Assembly (NCBI GenBank): GCA_947040435.1
Contig: CAMRBL010000002.1
Location: 1 to 64,000 of the forward strand
Direction of reading: 5' to 3'
From: an uncultured Rikenellaceae bacterium
Lineage (GTDB): Bacteria > Bacteroidota > Bacteroidia > Bacteroidales > Rikenellaceae
DNA length: 64,000 nt
Positions 62,403-64,000 of the stretch are shown here, one piece after another (the first letter of the stretch is position 1; each line of letters begins with the position of its first letter). The position numbers and the translations under genes are program-made. The notes under the pieces are model-generated. The model was not told the DNA's origin, made no database searches, and worked only from the letters and a program-made list of their open reading frames with translations.

Positions 62403-62461
62403 CTATGGTCTCACTCATCTTTATAACTGAAAAGATAGTTATTTTTTGAACGAGACTATAG
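62403..62461. other. Imperfect inverted repeat in the 5' region of the DUF4369/TlpA-like gene
   Basis: CTATGGTCTC / GAGACTATAG outer arms with internal ATAACT/AGTTAT hairpin. Confidence 0.45.
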
Positions 62462-62621
62462 ATTATAATTGTTTCTTTAAATAAGCTTATAATTAGTAAT
62501 TGTAATTACGTCATACCGTCAAATACATAACAAATATACAATCATTTTTACTCATAAAGAAACGTAATAATACATTTATTGGTATTTTCATGATATTATT
62601 TTTTATTAATTATGGAATATA

Positions 62622-62668
62622 CAACGCAATAGGCTAAGAAAAGATACTCTTCTTAGCCTATTGTGTTG
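62622..62668 (-). terminator. Terminator of GH57 gene
   Basis: CAACGCAATAGGCTAAGAA-N9-TTCTTAGCCTATTGTGTTG, one mismatch. Confidence 0.85.
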
Positions 62669-62691
62669 TGTGTAATATATTTAGTTATAAT

Positions 62692-63906
62692 CTATTCTAT
62701 AGTCTTATTGTTTTTGTTTTCAATTGCTTTGTTTAACTCAAGTTCGAAATCACTCAGAACATTCATGTATATAATGAACGCTTCATAGGCAGAATCATAT
62801 GGATTGAAGTAGCTGTGTACATTGCCATCAGAGAGCCATTTAGTAGCCATGTAGAAGAAATGGTCTGAAGACTGCATTAATCTCCATTTGTAATTAAATG
62901 TTTCGTCATTCAAACTCTTTACACTATCATTTAGTTTATATAGCTTTGAGAATGCTTCACTTTGGAGCTCATTTCCGAGCCAAGCAGTTATATCTCTCTC
63001 CTCGTCAGTCCATGACATGGCATGAGGTGAGTGTAGAACAGCAACTGGTTTGTTTTGCGCAGCGGCTTCACTTACTGTTAATAGTTTAATGCTGTCACAA
63101 ACTGCCAGATTATTCATTAAAGCCTTCATAAACTCAAAGATCCCAGTATCAACACTATGGTGCTCCCCGAATGCTTCGTAGTTCATAAATAGATTGATAA
63201 CTTCTCCTGGAGTAGTCTCGCTCGTAATCCAGTTTGCATAAACATCGGCAGTTAATGGCCATTCAGACCACTCTCTGTTTGAAAAACGGAAAGAGATGTC
63301 ATCACTCAATTTGTAGTTTCTCAATAGTAGTCTTAGTTTTTGGCTCTTTGCACTTGCGTAGACATAATTAGGACTCTTCCATCCTAATATGTGCTTTGCC
63401 CCCTCGGCTATAACACTCTTGAACCCCATTTTAGCAATCTCCTCTCCAATAGAATCTGAGTATATTAACTCGGTATTTCTAAATGATATAGGCTTTTGTC
63501 CAAACTCTTGCTCAATAAGATCACAGTGTCGTTTTACATCAGAAGTAAACTCCTCTGTATTTATAAGTGATGAGAGTGAGTGAGAATAGGTCTCTGCTAA
63601 AAACTCTACACATCCTGTTTTTGCCAACGCTTTAAAGCTATCTAAAACCTGTGGAGCATACATCTTAAACTGCTCAATTGCTATACCTGAGATTGAAAAA
63701 CTAATCTTTAATGCCCCTTTATGTGCATTGATTAGCTCTAAAAAAAGATTGTTCATAGGTAAATAGCATCGTGTTGCAATACCATTAACTATTGAGCGAT
63801 TCAATGGCTCGTCAAGATAGTTATGATCTTTTCCTATGCTGAAAAATCTATATTTTTTCAACCTTAAAGGTTGGTGTACTTGAAAATAGAAACATACTGT
63901 CTTCAT
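62692..63906 (-). CDS. Glycoside hydrolase family 57 (alpha-amylase-like)
   Basis: VCFYFQVHQPLRLKKYRFF, FLAETYSHSLSSL, NYEAFGEHH, LHSPHAMSWTDEERD. Confidence 0.95.
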   Translation of the reverse strand: MKTVCFYFQVHQPLRLKKYRFFSIGKDHNYLDEPLNRSIVNGIATRCYLPMNNLFLELINAHKGALKISFSISGIAIEQFKMYAPQVLDSFKALAKTGCVEFLAETYSHSLSSLINTEEFTSDVKRHCDLIEQEFGQKPISFRNTELIYSDSIGEEIAKMGFKSVIAEGAKHILGWKSPNYVYASAKSQKLRLLLRNYKLSDDISFRFSNREWSEWPLTADVYANWITSETTPGEVINLFMNYEAFGEHHSVDTGIFEFMKALMNNLAVCDSIKLLTVSEAAAQNKPVAVLHSPHAMSWTDEERDITAWLGNELQSEAFSKLYKLNDSVKSLNDETFNYKWRLMQSSDHFFYMATKWLSDGNVHSYFNPYDSAYEAFIIYMNVLSDFELELNKAIENKNNKTIE

Positions 63907-63962
63907 GATTATATATTTTTAGTTCACAATACATTAAATTAATATTGTGGATAATTAGGTGA

Positions 63963-64000
63963 CTATTTAATTACACTCTCATATACATCCTTAACCTCTT
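63963..64000 (-). CDS. C-terminal end of an upstream CDS, perhaps a glycosyltransferase, truncated by window edge
   Basis: Minus-strand frame EVKDVYESVIK* ; GH57 is often downstream of a glycosyltransferase in Bacteroidota. Confidence 0.3.
   Translation of the reverse strand, partial: EVKDVYESVIK

Noticed and set aside
63946-63954. Perfect DnaA-box match TGTGGATAA near the window end
   Set aside because: Single 9-mer in AT-rich intergenic DNA with no box cluster or origin-type gene context; likely chance.
1-64000. tRNA genes, CRISPR arrays, riboswitches, transposases
   Set aside because: Scanned intergenic regions by eye; found no T-arm-like GTTCRANNC contexts with acceptor stems, no regularly spaced repeats, and no recognisable riboswitch cores or transposase motifs. 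A tRNAscan/Infernal run would be decisive.

Overview
AT-rich chromosomal segment of a Bacteroidota (probably Bacteroidales-like) bacterium. It is mostly dense housekeeping and central-metabolism genes: mnmG, glnS, ung, metY-metX-purD, bioA, nadA, mrp, sppA, gltA-icd-acn, cysE, ubiX, efp, serS, ddh, pfkA, a PspC/PadR operon, meaB, mce plus a Na+-translocating methylmalonyl-CoA decarboxylase operon, pnp, rpsO, apbE, S46 peptidase, hydF, ROK kinase, polyprenyl synthase, U32 peptidase, folA-thyA-lpxH and GH57. I saw no tRNA, rRNA, CRISPR array or recognisable transposase. Observations most worth a second look: (1) a dispersed family of palindromic intergenic elements built from shared modules (GAAAACGAAGTTTTCAA ends, CGGCGAAGGCAGTTC..TAGTCTAGT core, TGATCGCA module). 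One copy is an intact ~140-bp palindrome. At another locus the two arms are about 1.1 kb apart and bracket an XRE-regulator/membrane-protein cassette. (2) Two thioredoxin-fold (TlpA-like) proteins in which both CXXC cysteines are serine. (3) A PspC-PadR-PspC operon with a triple-PspC protein and a candidate PadR operator. (4) A parS-like 22-bp palindrome directly after mnmG. (5) A candidate S15-type leader hairpin in front of rpsO. All functional names come from reading the translated proteins; no database search was run.
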